A DNA stretch of 64,000 nucleotides from Megaustenia siamemsis (GCA_032433765.1 JAVIAB010000092.1:67465666-67529665), one strand, 5' to 3'. Shown: positions 34,183-47,100, counted from the first letter of the stretch. The notes: generated by a model not told the origin, from the letters alone. Program-made: numbers and translations.

Positions 34183-36395
34183 TAGTCAGTTCATAAATTC
34201 ATGAATACTTCTGCTTTTGATATGCGTGAAAACTACCTGTTACATCACATTGATTTTTTGCATGCAGCTTTAGACAGCTTTAGACGCAAAAATATTATTA
34301 TTTTTTATTACACTGATACAACAGATTTTTGGACATCGGCGAATTCCTTTGATATTTTAGGACCATTGCAAATAAGTTGATTCACATTTTAGATTTTATA
34401 GTAAACACGTTAATTTCCAGTTCAATTCTTTTCAGATGCGCATCTATATACTACTATCATAGATCAAGTAATGATGTGTGTTGCCCGTTATATGTAATCG
34501 TAAACATGATTCGGTCCCCATTAGACACCAGGGTGTTCTAACTCCACCACAAATTGAATTATGGTAGGCACATTTTGATATGGAAATATATTTGTTGCCA
34601 TTGTACATACACTTAACCATTTCATCAACATACGTTTAATCATCCCAGGCTGCTATTCTGTCTGTCAACAAAATATTGTCTTCATCACTCCAGATCTTAT
34701 GATTCCATGAGGTTGATAATGGTTAATGGCTGGACAAATCGTAATTCATCTCCTTGCTAATACTCGTCTTCCACCAGAAACACTTGTGCAACACACTTCT
34801 TCCAAAACTGAATGTCTATACTTGAGAGGGACTCACGTATCAGAACTTCAACATTACACATTTTAAACGTCCTGTTCTGTTCTGTAACATGTCCTTTAAT
34901 TTTCCGACACAATCTTGATCGGATTGAGATACACATTACATACAGGGAGTCGCAGAGAAGTGTGACCGTATTACTCAATGATTTTGTCAGTAAGATACAC
35001 ATTCTTTTCTTATTTGTATTCCTCACAAGCTACAACAACTCGGGTTTTAAATATGTGTTGTCGAATTTGACATTTTCCTTAGCAAGCCATGTCCTAATTT
35101 GATCTTTTATATTTGATACAGTTGGTACTTTATATTCCACATACACGGCATTGTGATAAAATGTATTATCTATTACAATGCATGAGGTCTACCCAGCATT
35201 GGAAGAAGATCGTTCTCCAACCAGTGCCTGAAAATGTATCCATACATTTCTGTTTAGTAGTTTCTACCGTCCACATTTTTAAATTGGAAAATAAGTCCAG
35301 TGTCATAGACAAGGCCGTTGTCACTGCTTTTGGGCATGCGTTAGTATGGTGCGCTGGCCTTTGCTGTTGGGAATTGTTCTTTTCTGTGCACAGTCTACAG
35401 ATTGACATTCTTTAGCATAGGTGTGGTGAGCATTGACCCAGGATTCGTCAAAATATACAGTATCATAGCCTTGACGCTGCCGCTCACGGATCTCCCTCGG
35501 GTATTTGCTTCGGGCAGCAAACAAATGTGATTATGCATAAATAATATTCCTGCCGCCTACAGTTTTCATGAAAGTGAAGCCTGCGTCTCGTACAATATTC
35601 TATAGAGTACTTTTAGATATTTCAGTACTGCAGGCTGCATGCAATATTAATTTCAATTTCCTGAGAGTAACAAGTACATTAGTAGCAAACATTTTAAATG
35701 TCGCCCGTCTTATATCTACGTCAAAGCCGTCGACATTCCTTTTCCTTCCTATTTAACACGAATGGGTCTTGTTTAATCCAAGGGGAAAAGGATGATCTAT
35801 CTTCTCTAGACCAACCAATAAATGCGTTCGTCTCTCTGAGTCATGGATATCCCAATATAGATGACATCTCTTCGATTCCCTGTGGAAGAGTTGGTATAAT
35901 AAAACGGTAACATAAGGTGCATAAGGCACAGTTATAAATTTGCATTTCAAACTCATTATGATAATAAATGTCAGTTTTTATAAAATCAACATTATCCCAC
36001 AATAACTTCACAATAAAAACAGAGTACGCCTTTGACATGAACGGCTGCTTTGAATTACCATATTACCGTTTACCAGTTTCAACTGAAAGTCGAATTGGTG
36101 ATGGGGAAATCAAGAATCTGTATTTCTTCAGCATGTTTCAATGTGAAAACAAAACCATGTTTAGAACAACACGATTAAATGCCGTAGATCTAAAATTATT
36201 TCCAATTTCGTGTAATCGTTTTTAATATAGCCTAAAGAGGAAATCTTGTAAAATAGATCAAATGTCTAAGAGCAAAAAATATGAATAGAACGTCATGGAT
36301 ACCATAAGCCTACATAAAGACAATCACTACGATCTAACAGGTAATTTCCACGCAAATCGAAAGCAAAACGTGTTCATGAATTTATGAACGGACTC
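34183..36395 (-). mobile_element. DDE (Tc1/mariner-IS630) transposon, copy 1, decayed
   Basis: Inverted ends beginning TAGTCAGTTCATAAATTC (left) and, as reverse complement, GAGTCCGTTCATAAATTC (right) match for about 55 bp. TA flanks the left end; the right TA has mutated. The inner coding region is related to copies 2 and 3. Confidence 0.8.
34690..35760 (-). pseudogene. DDE transposase, decayed
   Basis: Transposase blocks on the minus strand are VYFDESWVNAHHTYAKE (first catalytic D, about 35,440), then SKGQRTILTHA (about 35,340). Later, GHVTEQNRTFKMCNVEVL and DIQFWKKCV lie near 34,820-34,900. Several stops and frame changes separate them, and the second aspartate and final glutamate regions are badly eroded. 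It corresponds to the better copies at 39.9-41.1 kb and 48.2-49.4 kb. No activity is plausible. Confidence 0.78.
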
Positions 36396-37640
36396 CAGCG
36401 TCGTCTTCAGCACAAACTCTAAAGTAGTAGCCACTTTCCTCACTCAACTTTCACAGAACATCAACTTTGGTCCCCATTTTTGCTGCTGGCTGAGTGGACA
36501 ACAGTAGCCTGCGTCGCAAAGTCGGTGTGCTTTTCAAAACTATACCAAGACTTTCTATAAATAATTACTTAAACGTTTCGAGCAGAACATTACCGAAATA
36601 GGTTCCAAGCTAATGTTAGTGAAAGTATTCAAAGAAAAAATAAGATAGTACACTTGTTAATATTACAGTTAACCTCACATAACAAACATCAGGACACACA
36701 TCGTACTTTTCCGCGGATTTTGGTCCCCACAGAATGAACGGTACTCTAAATGTAATTCAGTCACGATAAAAAATAAAATAATGCCTTTTTTTAACAAGTG
36801 GGTTCCGGAACTCTGATATATATATATACGTAACAACATTCCTAAGTTTGGATCTATCTCTTTTCACGTATATATGTATCTGGTTCGAAGGGGATGCCAT
36901 TTTTAGTTGCGATAAACGAAAAGGGAGAACGAAATGGCCGTCTGAATGAAAATTAGCCGTCTATAGCATCAAGAAACCAGAACCCATGAAATCAACATTT
37001 CATTTGTTGGCCCAGACAGTAATGGATTACAGAGCGGACCGTTTGTTAATTATGAAGAGCAGTATGTGTCTGTGTAAGATCGGTCATTTGTTAGCAAGAC
37101 TGACTTCAGTGCACTCTAGGCAGGCTGTAAAGTGGCAAAGCGCCACCCATTAGAAAATAGTAGCTAATGTTAGAAAGTAGCAGCTAATGTATATGAATAA
37201 CGAAGCTGTTTTTTTTTTTTAAGTTCTCTCCTTTTATCTGTCCCATGCATTATTGTGAAGTGGCGGATTGATTCCTACTCTCAACGCTGGCCAAGTGGTT
37301 TGGGTTAGATCCTCAATTGAGATGACTGTTTTCATGATTCACGCAGCCTCGGATCCCAGTATTAGAGATTTTCTCTGGAAAAGTGGAAAAGCTGGGCAGC
37401 TAGCCGTGATACTAACCACATCATTAACGTTTGTTTGCGTTCGCCAGCTTTATACATCCAGCAAAGTCACGACGGACTGAATAACGCGGGAATACAATTA
37501 TGTTCATATTTCTATACCGGCAATCGTATGCCCAGGTGCCCCTCGCTATACAGGCCGATATTCTCCGACTTCAGATGCACAATTATTTTTAAATAGTCGA
37601 GAGCATTAACGTTTTTAGTGTATATTTTTTACTATCAACT
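36396..37640. other. Little recognised; possible SINE relic near 37,280-37,420
   Basis: CTGGCCAAGTGGTTTGGGTT near 37,285 followed by GCCTCGGATCCCAG near 37,346 looks like weak A and B boxes of a tRNA-derived SINE. The B box is eroded and the call is doubtful. Confidence 0.3.
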
Positions 37641-37679
37641 TTTCCCGTGCAGTGACAACTTCTGCTTTCGATTTTAACT

Positions 37680-37905
37680 GCCAAAAGTTCTTTAAAGTGC
37701 GCAGAATGCAAACCGGTCTTTTTGGACATTCTCTGAGAGGGCTAAATATCAGATCCCACTGTCCAGAGACCGGGAGAGAGTAAAGGCCATGGAGAAACCA
37801 CGAATTCGAAGTGAAAAAGCCCCACTGCCAGTGTTGAGATTCGAACCCGTAACCTTCTTATCCTGAGTCCGACGTCTCACCTCAAGATCACCCAGCTTAC
37901 TACAC
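37680..37905 (-). mobile_element. tRNA-derived SINE relic (family B)
   Basis: The reverse complement holds TCTTGAGGTGAGACGTCGGA (A-box region), TCAGGATAAGAAGG, then GGGTTCGAATCTC (a good B box). An unrelated body follows. No target duplication was identified. Confidence 0.55.
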
Positions 37906-38135
37906 ATCACTTATAAATTCACCGACGACCATAGAAAAATTATGGTCACTGACAAAATACTGCACAACATCCTTAGTTAAACTTTACCTTCACTTTGAAA
38001 CTGTACGGGTACAAGTACAAATCGCAGATAGAAGTATCAGCACGATCAACTAAGGTTCATGGCTAAAATATTAACAATCATAGCTTGTTTCGAAAAGACC
38101 ACATATCCTGAATAAATGGCAATAATATATAAATA

Positions 38136-38605
38136 TCAAGGAGTGCAACTACATTGATATGAATAAAGGGAGTGCAACTACATTGATATGTATAAAGGGA
38201 GTGCAACTACGTTGATATGTATAAAGGGAGTGCAACTACATTGGTATGTATAAAGGGAGTGCAACTACATTGGTATGTATAAAGGGAGTGCACCAACAAG
38301 GATATGTATAAAGGGAATGCATCAACAACGATATGTATAAAGGGAGTGCAACTACATTGATATGAATAAAGGGAGTGCAACTACATTGATATGTATAAAG
38401 GGAGTGCAACTACGTTGATATTTATAAAGGGAGTGCACCAACAGTGACATGTATAAAGGGAGTGCACATACATTGATATGTATAAAGGGAGTGCACCTTC
38501 GATGACATTTATAAAGGGAGTGCAACTGCATTGATATGTATAAAGGGAGTGCACCAACAGTGACATGTATAAAGGGAGTGCACCCACAGAGAAATGCATA
38601 AAATA
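38136..38605 (+). repeat. 29-bp minisatellite, about 16 copies
   Basis: The unit is AAAGGGAGTGCAACTACATT followed by GATATGTAT. The central part varies between ACTACATTGAT and ACCAACAGTGAC types. Long minus-strand frames exist only because the unit lacks stops. Confidence 0.95.
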
Positions 38606-39471
38606 CTCGCACCATTAATTAATATGTAAATGCAATGTTACTCGGGACACAAAACAGGTCTGGTTATACAGGGGAAGTGTTAATAACGTGACAAGGGCAG
38701 GAGGGGGGTGGATTTAATCAAGATATGCTACATTGTACTCTGCTTTGTAACAAACACATTGATCGATCAAAAGATATGTTATCACGAATGACAAAACAGA
38801 CACATTTAGGAGAGACAGAAAAGCAAATGTTTTAACAACATCCTTTAATACTACTGTTTAAAGCTGACGATATCACCTCTGGTAGTTGGTATACGGACCG
38901 AAGTGAGCCTAAAACAGCGCAACCAGTTAGTTATTTCTTTGTTTGTTTATTTATTTTCATTTTGGGAAATTTGAGGTAGGGATACTGAGAGAGCGAAGTC
39001 ATCAAATTGCGAAACCGTTGTGGTGTTTAGGATTAGTTTGTGAGAGTGAGTGAGTGAGTGAGTGAGTGAGTGAGTGAGTGAGTGAGTGAGTGAGTGAGTG
39101 AGTGAGTGAGTGAGTGGAAACACAACGACTATATTAGTAATGCTGAGTCGTGTGTAGCCGATGGTTCTATTCTTTGTCCGTAGTGAGCGGCTGTAAAATT
39201 TGCATGCGATTACAATACATGCGACACATGATTTGAACTCCATCTTATGTACGCGAAAAACACTGGCCCATTTTCTAAATAGAGAGAAATGTCTCAACAT
39301 TGGTCACAAACTCCGTAACACTAAAACGGATCTGTAAAATTTCATTATTATTCATTCATAACTGAATATTAAATTATTTTAATTATTTTAGTGCTGCTGC
39401 TGCTGCTACTGTTACTGTTACTACTACTATTACATTTCGTGGGAATAAAAGAACGAAACTTAAAAGCTATA
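38606..39471. other. No gene; (GTGA)n at 39,042-39,117
   Basis: About 19 perfect GTGA units; the frame of repeated LTHS is an artefact. The remainder is featureless. Confidence 0.7.
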
Positions 39472-39473
39472 TA

Positions 39474-41584
39474 TAATCCGTTCAGAAATGCATAATCACA
39501 CCTGAATTAGTTTTACGTGATAACCACTTGTTATTTTGGTTTCAAATTTTGCATGCAATCTTAGAATATTGATGACGCAAAGATGTTGGTATTTTTTATT
39601 CCACAAACACAACCGATTTTGCACATCAGCGAATTCCTTTGATCTTTTATGACGATATCACACAAGTTGATTCAAATTTTAGAGTTTACAGTAATCGTGT
39701 TACATTTTCCACTTTACTTCAATTCTTGTCAGAGGCGTATCTACACAGTGCTTAATTGTGGGTGTTGTTCGTTATGTGTATTTGCAAACATGAATTCAAT
39801 TGGTTACAATTAGTCTTGTCCTTTGGTCACCATTAGATCCCAGGACGTCCTAACTGCAGTTGGAATTGAATTCATCTTAATTTTAATCATTCCGAATCTG
39901 ACGATTCCAAGAGGTTGATAATCATTACTGGCTGGAAAAATAGTAATCCATCTCGTTTCCAGTACTCATCTTCCACCCGCAGCACATGTTCAACACACTT
40001 CTTCCAGAACGGAATGTCTATTTTTGAGAGAGACTCGCGTGTCAGAACTTCAACATCACACATTTTAAACGTCCTGTTCTGTTCTGCAACTTGTCCTTTA
40101 ACGTGAGCCCAGACAAGTTCGATTGGATTGAGGTGCGCATGATATGCAGGGAGTCGAAGAGAGGTGTGGCCGTATTTCTCAATGATTTTGTCAACATGGT
40201 ACACCTTTTTCTTATTCATATTCTTCACAAGTTGTAACAATTCGGGTTCTAAATATGTGTCGTCAAATTTGACATTTTCATTCGCTAGCCGTGTCCTAAT
40301 TTGCCTTTTTGTATTTGATGCAGTAGGCACTTTGTCTTCCTCTGATACGACATTGTGGTATGATGCATTATCCATGACTATGGATGAAGGTCTCTCCAGG
40401 ATTGGTAAAAGATCGTTCTCCAACCAGTGCCTGAAAATGTTTCCATTCATTTCAGTATGGTAGTCCCTACCGTCGCCACTTTTTTATTGGAAAATAAGTC
40501 CCGCATCATGGACAAGGCCGTTTTCAGTGCTACCAGCATGCGTTAATATAATGCGCTGGCCTTTGCTGCTCGGAATTGTTCTTTTGAGTTTGCCATTTAC
40601 TGACTGCCATTCTTTAACATAGGTGTGGTGTGCGTTGACCCATGATTCGTCAAAATATACAATATCATACCGCTCACTCCGCAGCTCACGGATCTGTCTC
40701 AGGTATTTGCTTCGAGCAATGACCAAGTGTGGTTTTTCACAAATAATATTCCTGCCCCCAACAGTTTTTCTGAAAGTGAAGCCGGCTCCTCGCACAATCT
40801 TCCATAGAGTACTTTTAGAAATGTCAATATTGCAGTGTGCATGCAATTTTAATTTCAAATTCCTGAGAGTAACAAGTACATTATTAGCAATCATTTTCAA
40901 TATCTCACGTTTTATGACATCCATGTCAAATCTGTCGACTTTCCTTTTCCTTCCTTGATTGACATGAGATCACTGTGAGTCTTGTTTAATCCAACGAGAA
41001 AATGACGATCTTTTAAGACCAAGCGCGAGTTGCGTTCGTCTCTCTGGGTCATGAATATCACAATATAAATGCCCCATCTTGGATTCCCTAAGGAAGTGCT
41101 GATATAGTAAAAAAGTAACCTTTTGCATAGTTATAAATTTGCATTTCAAACTCGTAATTTAGATATAAATGTTGGTAATTAAAGTCAACAAATTGTCTAT
41201 TGAGTCTTCACAAAATTAATAAAGATACGCCTTCCCTTCGGTAATTAATGCCAAGGCCGTGGTGCGTCATGTCGTTCAATAACAATTCAGTTCTGTGCAC
41301 GGGATTTTCCTGAAGTTAGTGTTTCTGCAATAGCAAACTATTTTACGTGAACGACCGCACCAAATTAATGTATATATCCTAAAATGATGTCAAATTCGAA
41401 CAGGGTGAATTTAATATAGCCTACAGTAGAAAACTTTTAAACTAAATCAAATTTCTCAGAGCAAAAAAATATTTCTATAACGTCATCAATATTCTAAGAC
41501 TGCATGCAAAATTTGAAAGCAAAATAACAAACGGTTATCACGCAAAAATAATTCAGGTATGATTATGAATTTTTGAACGGACTA
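39474..41584 (-). mobile_element. DDE (Tc1/mariner-IS630) transposon, copy 2
   Basis: Full-length element of 2,111 bp. Terminal inverted repeats of about 100 bp start TAATCCGTTCAGAAAT on the left; the reverse complement of the right end starts TAGTCCGTTCAAAAAT. TA duplications are at 39,472-39,473 and 41,585-41,586. It carries one transposase gene on the minus strand. Confidence 0.9.
39887..41128 (-). pseudogene. DDE transposase with two in-frame stops
   Basis: One frame runs from ATG at 41,126-41,128 to the stop at 39,887, about 413 codons. It is interrupted only by TGA at 40,970-40,972 and TAA at 40,484-40,486, which sits where copy 3 has serine. An N-terminal DNA-binding region (HDPERRTQLALG, KRSSFSRWIK) is followed by a basic GRKRKVDRFD stretch and a second helical region (SKSTLWKIVRGAGFTFRK). 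Catalytic blocks are DESWVNAHH, MDNASYHN and AHLNPIEL. By my count 83 residues separate the second D from the E. It ends in LLESSDSE. Apart from the two nonsense changes it looks complete. Confidence 0.88.
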
Positions 41585-41682
41585 TAACATTTTCTATTCA
41601 TGCAGAAAAAGGTAGATTAGAAAATCAAAACGCACGAAAAAGGAAAGAAAATGACAGTCCGGCAGCAACATATACAGGTAAA

Positions 41683-41880
41683 AGGTAAAGTACGAGACTT
41701 GAACTGGCGTCTTAACACACGAGTTTCCACCCATATGTGCTCTGCGCCTATTCAGAAATGTTCGGAGATTACTAGATAGTGTCGCTTTAAGCATCGAAAC
41801 TTACGATGCGAAGCGACATTCCTCACCTCCCCAGGGGAATACCCTGTTACCCATTTCTGCCAACGGCTGGGTCGACCGTG
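41683..41880 (-). repeat. Unclassified dispersed repeat, copy 1
   Basis: Reverse complement similar to 50,812-50,992. Shared landmarks are GTCGCTTCGCATC, AAGTTTCGATGCTT, GAGCACATATGGGTG and GTAAAGTACGAGACTT (as in this copy). It could be a SINE body or MITE; no ends are defined. Confidence 0.65.
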
Positions 41881-42044
41881 GGTTTTTTTCTTTTTTTTTT
41901 TCCACGTGGATATTTTATATTAGACCGAATTGATGCTGCATCAGTCCGGTCTAATATAAAATATTCATGTTTTCAGTTTTTCATATTTCTGTTAGTTTTG
42001 TCAACTACACTGTGTGCTGCTATACATTATTTTTATTTTTTTAT

Positions 42045-42200
42045 TTTTTTTTAATTTATTTATTTATTTTATTTTATTTTATTTTTTTTTTTGGGGGGGG
42101 GGGCGCCCTCGGTAGCCTAGTTGAGAAAACCACACGACTGGACTACCGACGTTCGGACAACCCGTGTTCGAATCCCGTTGTGAGCAATGTGAGTTGTCAT
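42045..42200 (+). mobile_element. tRNA-derived SINE relic (family C) after poly-T/poly-G tract
   Basis: A T-rich tract and G-run (42,045-42,102) precede a tRNA-like segment with GGTAGCCTAGTTGAG (A box), CGGACAACCC and GTGTTCGAATCCC (B box). The head is about 80 bp; the body is not delimited and no target duplication is seen. Confidence 0.55.
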
Positions 42201-42621
42201 GTCCATCATAGAACAAAAAATAGAGAAATGTTAACGAGCTTTGTCCCTTCTTTCTTGCGTCCTACCGCTTGTACTGCGAGGTGTTGCAGACAGCTAGTAT
42301 GCCTAACTTCTGGATCCCAAACTGTGTTGTTTGAATTGTCATATGCAATGTGTTTTGTGACTGATTCCGTCTATACACTTTTCCTGGACTATGTTCTCAT
42401 CTTGTATCCTGATATTTTCATAAAGTAGGTTCACGCTGCATGATCTGAATAGAATAACCTTACCAGCACAATTGAAAATACAAATACAACTCAAGTTATG
42501 GACATACAATATATACATTAAGTCCAACTTCTCTCGGAATCATGTTACAAATAGCAGTTTCAAATGAGAACCAGGTACTGTATAGGTCTCTAAGAAAAAC
42601 CCTTGACCACCGTACAGAAAT

Positions 42622-42878
42622 GGGGGCCGCGATAGCTCAGTGGTTAGTAAACTGGATAACAAAGCACAAGAGGTAGGGTTCGATCCCAACCGACGGCTTC
42701 CGGGTTCAACACCTTTTAATGGGTACCGGTTTTTTGTTCTGGGAAAGTAAAGCGGCACGGATGTAATACCAACCACATTACCCCAAAAATCATGTGCCAA
42801 AGGTCTGTAAAATGTATGGTCACTAGCACCATATTCCCTATACGCTACTTGGTGTGACGGTACTTTACTTTCAACATT
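42622..42878 (+). mobile_element. tRNA-derived SINE (family A), copy 3
   Basis: Same family as 3,244 and 19,965. It has the head GCCGCGATAGCTCAGTGGTT, the B box GGTTCGATCCC and a body ending in a T-rich segment. The flanking ACCGTACAGAAAT (42,609-42,621) and ACCGTACACAAAT (42,879-42,891) match at 12 of 13 positions. Confidence 0.9.
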
Positions 42879-42906
42879 ACCGTACACAAATACTATTGAA
42901 GTATTA

Positions 42907-43502
42907 TGGGCATGTCCATAAAAACACTCCTTGATTAGAAGTAGTTATAAAGGCAAAACCTATTGACACAGTTGCATCAATTCATAACGATTCATTTGGT
43001 ATCAGTAGATATCATACACATTTACACCCACATGCTCGCGAGGCGCTCGATGTGCGTCCCATCCGTTACTCGGTCAAACATCGATGAGATTATCTAGCTT
43101 GGGGCAGACCCTCTGCATCATATCCGTTGTGATCGAGTTTACACTGTCACTGATGTGTCCCTGCATATCATCGTGCGTTTAGGGGAGTTACAAAAAAACT
43201 ATGTCCTTCTCGTACAAAGGGGGGGAAAAAAAGCAAACATGTCCGGTGATCACGGGACCACTTGGAGAACACTTCATCATGTTGTTTTCGTTGCTGCTGG
43301 GGAAAAAAGGATTCGGGGGCGCCATCTTGGGTTTCACTGGCATCTGATAGTGGGAGATTGGTACACAGAGATTTCGTGGGTGAGGGGGGAAAATACAATT
43401 TTTGAGTTAATGTATCTGCGGTCACCATATTTATAAATGTGTTCCAAAAGGTTTAGATCGTATAACTACTCAAAATAAACGCGTATTTGTGGACACCCTG
43501 CA
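42907..43502 (-). mobile_element. Mariner-type deletion derivative
   Basis: The inverted ends are TGGGCATGTCCATAAA (left) and the reverse complement TGCAGGGTGTCCACAAA (right). A further shared AGTAGTTATA lies about 40 bp in. TA flanks both ends (42,905-42,906; 43,503-43,504). Inside, minus strand 43,010-43,200 reads NSITTDMMQRVCPKLD, then VTDGTHIERL, the C-terminal tail of a Tc1/mariner transposase. The catalytic core is deleted, leaving about 596 bp. Confidence 0.68.
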
Positions 43503-43504
43503 TA

Positions 43505-43890
43505 TTCCACATCAGGCCGTGAAGAAATACTTGCCTGCAGTGAATACGCTTTCTTTCGTTCTTTCTTTCTATTTGTGTACTATTGACTATACGGTGAGGT
43601 ACAAGAAGTATATAAGCACAGCACCTTCACTAATTATTTAGCTTGAGGTGTCACTTTGAAGTTATTTTGTGATTCTATGACTTACCGCCTTACCGGTTTC
43701 GTCCTTTAGCCCCTTGTTGCCTGACGTTTCATGCGCTTTGCTTGTGATGGACTAGTTGGTAGGTTGAGTTTCATTCTACTCTAATGTCCAAGTTATTTAA
43801 TTCGTTGACGTTTTATATGATAGTTAACTAAAGTAGTACCGCCAGGTATAGTTTTTCTAGGTTGTATTTTATATGTTACCAGATTTGTGT

Positions 43891-43970
<80 letters not shown>

Positions 43971-44160
43971 ATTATGCATCTCTTTTCGCATTATGTAATT
44001 TTACTAGTGTCTTTTAAAATTGTCCTTGTGTCGTAGTGTGTAGGTAAAAATGTAGGTAAAAAATAGTAAAGGTTGGTAAAAATGTAGAAACAACCAGAGC
44101 ATTTATCAATGCCTCGTAGTGTTAGCAAAGTGTAGATAACAATGTAGAAATTATCAAAGC
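43505..44160. other. No gene; (TA)n at ~43,893-43,965
   Basis: TA microsatellite of about 36 units, followed by short GTAGGTAAAAATGTAG-type repeats at 44,040-44,150. Confidence 0.65.
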
Positions 44161-44169
44161 ATGAATCAA

Positions 44170-44730
44170 TATATTTCTTTTGTTTTGACTGTAACAGTCG
44201 TCTTCTTCTTCTTTCATTCCTCATCTGCCATTCAGCGTCGCGGGGAGATATAATTTGCGGTCTTTTGCTCTTCTGTTCGCCTCTGCTGCTGTTATGTTTC
44301 CTAGTGCTTCTAATATTCAATCGACCCATCTTTTTCGTGGTCGACCCTTGGGTCTGGTGTTCTCACAACGTTTGTTGAAGGCTTGTTGTGTTGTGTTTTG
44401 TTTTTTCTGCCTTGTCACGTGGCCAAACCATTTTATCTGTTGTTTCCTTGTATATGGCGGGGGATATTCCTAGCTTTTTTCTCAGTTCTTCATTTCTGAT
44501 CTTATCTCTCAGACTGTTTCCTGTCAATCGTCTAACACATTCCATCTCTATAGAAGCTATTTTTCTTATTGTTCTTGCATCTAGGGTCCAGGTCAGGCAT
44601 TGGTAGCACAACGTTGGGATGAAGACTAACAGTAGTTTGTTTATTCCTGTCACTTTCTTGATTCTGGTTTTAATCTCTAGCTCTATCTTGCTGTCGTCAG
44701 TAAAGATACTGCGGGAACCTGATTTCTTTT
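44170..44730 (-). pseudogene. LINE RT C-terminal relic, same family as 5.2-6.4 kb
   Basis: The minus strand reads LTWTLDARTIRKIASIEMEC, then RRLTG, then SLRDKIRNEELRKKLGI, then KMVWPRD and, in another frame, the NIRSTRKHN tail. At least one frameshift is needed near 44,350-44,460. It represents only the part after the RT catalytic motifs, i.e. a 5'-truncated copy. Confidence 0.72.
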
Positions 44731-46400
44731 ACATGGATGATGAATGATTAAAAATAAATATGGAGCACAAAATGCATTAAAGTGAGGTGCTTCACAGAAT
44801 GGACATAGGTCTTGAGGTTAAGCATACAAATGTATAAGCTTTAATAGCCATGAAAGATCACATATCTTGACTTGGTCAACCTCACAACAAGAAGCTGAAA
44901 ACAGAATATTAATGTTACCCCAACGACAGCCATGCTTTTGGGATTGGAAATCGACACACTGCGCCTGTTCACCAGCCTTAAATGCTACATGTTCAACGGT
45001 GTAGCGTCCATGCCCTGTCAAATGGTTATGTTTTAAGAGAAATATAAAATTAAAAAAAAAAGAAATCAGGAAATAACCGAACCCACAAACACATTTTAGT
45101 AGACGTAAAACTATATACCTTTAGTCAAAATGTCATTCAATGTGAACATAGTGTAAAGCCTATTGTTGTTGATCTGCAACCGTTAGTATACAGTAATATT
45201 TTTTTGTCAAGTTTAGTTTGTCATGGTAGTCAGTCACTGCTTGTTTTTTTTTGTAACACGCCGAAAAGCAGTGCTAAATCGGAATAGTGTGTTGTTCATG
45301 TTAAAGTATGATTCAAAGACAATGAAATAAACCTCGCCGGTATACTGTTTTTGATGCAACCGTTGGAAAGTTATCAATGACTGATGACAATCATGGATGT
45401 ATTGGGAAAACAATATAATGCCAAGTGTCCTAATTATTTGCTAACACCTGAAGCAACAACCAGTATGTAGTCCGATTAATGTGCAATATAAAACAGTGTT
45501 ACTCTTGCAACACATTAATGTTTGGATACAGCAGTTATTGATTACATCGAGTCTATTTTTAAAAATAACACAAAAGTGTACAAGTTTCCTGCTTCATATA
45601 AAATTTCATATATATCTATTTTTTTTATAAAAACATTTAGAATTATTTATCATGAAAAATTAGCTATTTTTTTATAGCATTAATTTGTGGCGAAGTGGGG
45701 ATCAGATAATCTTAAAACGATAAAGAATGCCGTCTTTATAGCAAGATTAACATTAATTTTATTCAAGCGTGGTATATTTCATAACAACGTATTTAAGTTT
45801 TTGGACAGAGAAGTGACAGGTAATGAACAAGAAAAAAAAATGAGAAAAAATGTGTATATTTTTCTTTAATTCAGATTGGTGTAATGTGTTGCTGGAAGGC
45901 ATCCAATATTGATTTCATAATATTGAAACTATGGCATAGCTGAGAAATTGTGCTCTTAATTCGGCTTATAATAGTAGATGAAGTGATAGGGACGAAAGTT
46001 TACCAATATTTACAGAATTAAATATATGTTGCATGTTTGACGGACATCTCCAATCAGTTCTGCCAACGTTTTACAAATTGTAGAAGGTTTTTGGTTACAT
46101 AACATTTCTGATCGTTAGCTTGCACAAAGAGCTAGGACTGAAGAAGTCATTTCTATTATGTGGAGCATGGTTTTATTACGGGAGTTTGGCTTCACTATTA
46201 TAAATTAAATTGTTTCTACACAAGTAAGCGTGATAATCTGAGACAAAGTGTGCACAAATGTATCATGGAAATGTCAAACTATAACACTGAGAATTGTTAC
46301 TTGCAAAAAAGGAAACGCTTTCTAAACGGAAACTCGCTCAAGATAATGAGAATAAAAGCACAATCGAAAACAAGGAAACACAAAGAGAAGTGATGTAGAA
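44731..46400. other. No recognised feature, AT-rich
   Basis: No motif, repeat or element that I can support. Confidence 0.5.
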
Positions 46401-46404
46401 GTAG

Positions 46405-46660
46405 GTGAAAGGAGATAAATATCATCATCATCGATTGCCATCTCCGCATTGAAGGTTGGCTTCCATGGAGCGCCATTCTGCTGTCTCTTGCTTTCATGGA
46501 GCAGGTTGTCATAGGCTGGTTTGTCCATCTTTTGACGTTACTTGTCCATGTTAGTCTTGGTCTGCTTCTGCCTCTTTTACCTTGTATTTTCCCCTCCAGG
46601 ATTACTTTAAGAGAGATATATAACATTAAATTTGTACAAGAATGTGTGTGCACTTATCAA
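46405..46660 (-). pseudogene. LINE ORF2 C-terminal tail relic
   Basis: The minus strand reads VILEGKIQGKRGRSRPRLTW, then TSNVKRWTNQPMTTCSMKAR, with MEANLQ-like sequence in a shifted frame. This is the usual tail of RTE-like LINEs, ending close to ATGATGATG near 46,425. No upstream RT core is present. Confidence 0.65.
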
Positions 46661-46889
46661 GATAATGGATTGCAAAAAACACTAAGAGGCCTATACAACG
46701 TCTAGCGGAGCTGGAAGGATACAGATACAGATAAAGAAAAGGTGTGTTCATATATTTTTAAAATAAACTGTTTTTTTGTCCCTTCTATATTTAAAGTCCC
46801 TGCTAAGAATAAGTCTTTAACAAACACTTTTTCAAGCTGCCCTGTTTGGTATCATTCTCTTAAGATCCCTTCAAGTCGTCTCCATCGTC

Positions 46890-47100
46890 TTTATCTCTGA
46901 TTTGACGTGACTTCCTTCAAATATATTTCGGCATTCCTCTTTCTATCCTCTTGGGATTCCAAACATTGAGCATGTTGTGTTATACTTTCAGTTTGCTTCC
47001 ATAGTGCGTATCCTATCATGCGTCGCATTGTCGCATCTCTTTGTTCAGTGGTGATTGTCTGGTACTTTCACATACTTTTAAGTTAGTTCATTTTCCCTGC
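46890..47100 (-). pseudogene. Possible LINE C-terminal relic
   Basis: The minus strand reads MRRMIGYALWKQTESITQHA, then LESQEDRKRNAEIYLKEV. This is similar in pattern to the WIGHTLRK...QGKRKRGRP region of non-LTR elements. Degraded, low confidence. Confidence 0.4.
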
